In this document: one piece after another, positions 36,230 to 36,592 of the stretch
How positions within the stretch are numbered: the stretch's first letter is position 1
Layout of the letters: each line of letters starts with the position of its first letter
Notes under the pieces: model-generated
What the model saw: only the letters and a program-made list of their open reading frames with translations
The model's database searches: none
What the model was told of the DNA's origin: nothing
Assembly (NCBI GenBank): GCA_000493945.1
Contig: AWNW01000003.1
Coordinates: forward strand, 61,774-98,365
From: Candidatus Hydrogenedens terephthalaticus JGI OTU-1
Lineage (GTDB): Bacteria > Hydrogenedentota > Hydrogenedentia > Hydrogenedentales > Hydrogenedentaceae
Length of the DNA stretch: 36,592 bases
Reading direction: 5' to 3'
Position numbers and translations under genes: made by a program

Positions 36230-36525
36230 TAATGTTCTCCTCATAATAGAAAGAAAATAGACATACTTATTATCTTGTAAAACTATTGGAAATGTAACGG
36301 GAATAAAAGTATACCAAAAGTATCTTTTAATTATCAACTTGATTGATTGAAACCTCTGAACAAATAGGGTTTTTAGTTTTTGGATTAAACTGTAAAATGA
36401 TTATACCGTTTTTGGAGAGAAAAAATCGCTTTGGGAAGGAAAAATCTTTTTCTATAACCAATAATTAAGTTTTTCTTATCGCTTTTTTTGTTCTTTTTTC
36501 CTTTTTTTTATCTCCTTTTATTCTT
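36230..36525. other. Leader and upstream region of the rplM operon
   Basis: About 296 bp with no gene. On the minus strand there is a TATAAT (36400-36405) that could be a -10 box, but no good -35 box at the right distance. If it is used, the leader would be about 165 bases. T-rich DNA fills 36470-36525. Confidence 0.4.
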
Positions 36526-36591
36526 TTAAGCACACGCCACCTGCACTCCCTTCTTTATCATCCCATAGCACCGCTTCAAATTATACATCGC
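36526..36591 (-). pseudogene. Possible transposase C-terminal end (window edge)
   Basis: Read by eye on the minus strand: about 21 codons ending in TAA, AMYNLKRCYGMIKKGVQVAC and a final Ala. The YNLKR block near the end is common at the C-termini of DDE transposases of the IS1182/IS5-like groups. The fragment is too short to place, and it may be either the end of an intact element beyond the edge or a remnant. Confidence 0.35.
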
Positions 36592-36592
36592 C

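Overview
The window looks like chromosome of an AT-rich, Gram-negative-type bacterium. A secretin implies an outer membrane, and the ribosomal, acyl-carrier and pyrophosphatase genes are ordinary bacterial ones. The acidic Glu-Gly-rich linker (EGEGIPEG-like) inside a giant PKD-type surface protein, the many lone envelope genes and the intergenic palindromes remind me of uncultured PVC/FCB-neighbourhood lineages, notably Candidatus Hydrogenedentota. That placement is inference from style, not from a search. No phage, plasmid, CRISPR array, rRNA or tRNA was seen. The only mobile-element trace is a possible transposase tail at the extreme right edge.

Layout. (1) 1-6875, minus strand: a four-gene run of a DUF2339 membrane protein, a CCA-adding-type nucleotidyltransferase, an MrfA/YprA helicase and an MrfB/YprB exonuclease cut by the left edge. 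(2) 7014-8133, plus: a 58-residue two-helix membrane protein and a metallophosphoesterase. (3) 8138-11773, minus: NhaC-type antiporter, polyprenyl diphosphate synthase, ECF sigma factor and its zinc-type anti-sigma factor. (4) 11913-17392, minus: the most interesting block, a compact operon of an acyltransferase, a tandem-SCP2 protein, a class III aminotransferase, a two-subunit transketolase and a second tandem-SCP2 protein. (5) 17393-17977: a non-coding island with three kinds of short repeat. (6) 17978-25849, minus: a secreted protein of about 2623 residues with a Glu-Gly linker, CARDB-like and other Ig-like modules, eleven PKD-like modules and a terminal FN3-like module. (7) 26023-30767: a Gfo/Idh/MocA oxidoreductase (minus), divergent from acpP, rnc and a membrane pyrophosphatase (plus). 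(8) 30825-31433: a second repeat island. (9) 31434-36229, minus: a MaoC-type hydratase, a secretin fused to a GLUG-repeat region, and the rpsI/rplM ribosomal operon read as rplM-rpsI. (10) 36526 to the edge: possible transposase remnant.

How it fits together. The leading candidate for something undescribed is the SCP2-aminotransferase-transketolase-SCP2 operon. Two distant paralogues that look like lipid-binding proteins bracket three enzyme genes for ketol transfer and amination of a small carbonyl compound, and an acyltransferase heads the run. A pathway making or loading an amino-polyol or amino-ketol lipid would fit, but the substrate cannot be read from sequence. Other notable points are the GLUG-secretin fusion, the ECF sigma factor co-transcribed with an isoprenoid chain-length enzyme and an antiporter, and a membrane pyrophosphatase with glutamates at both of the alternative gate positions in helix 6.
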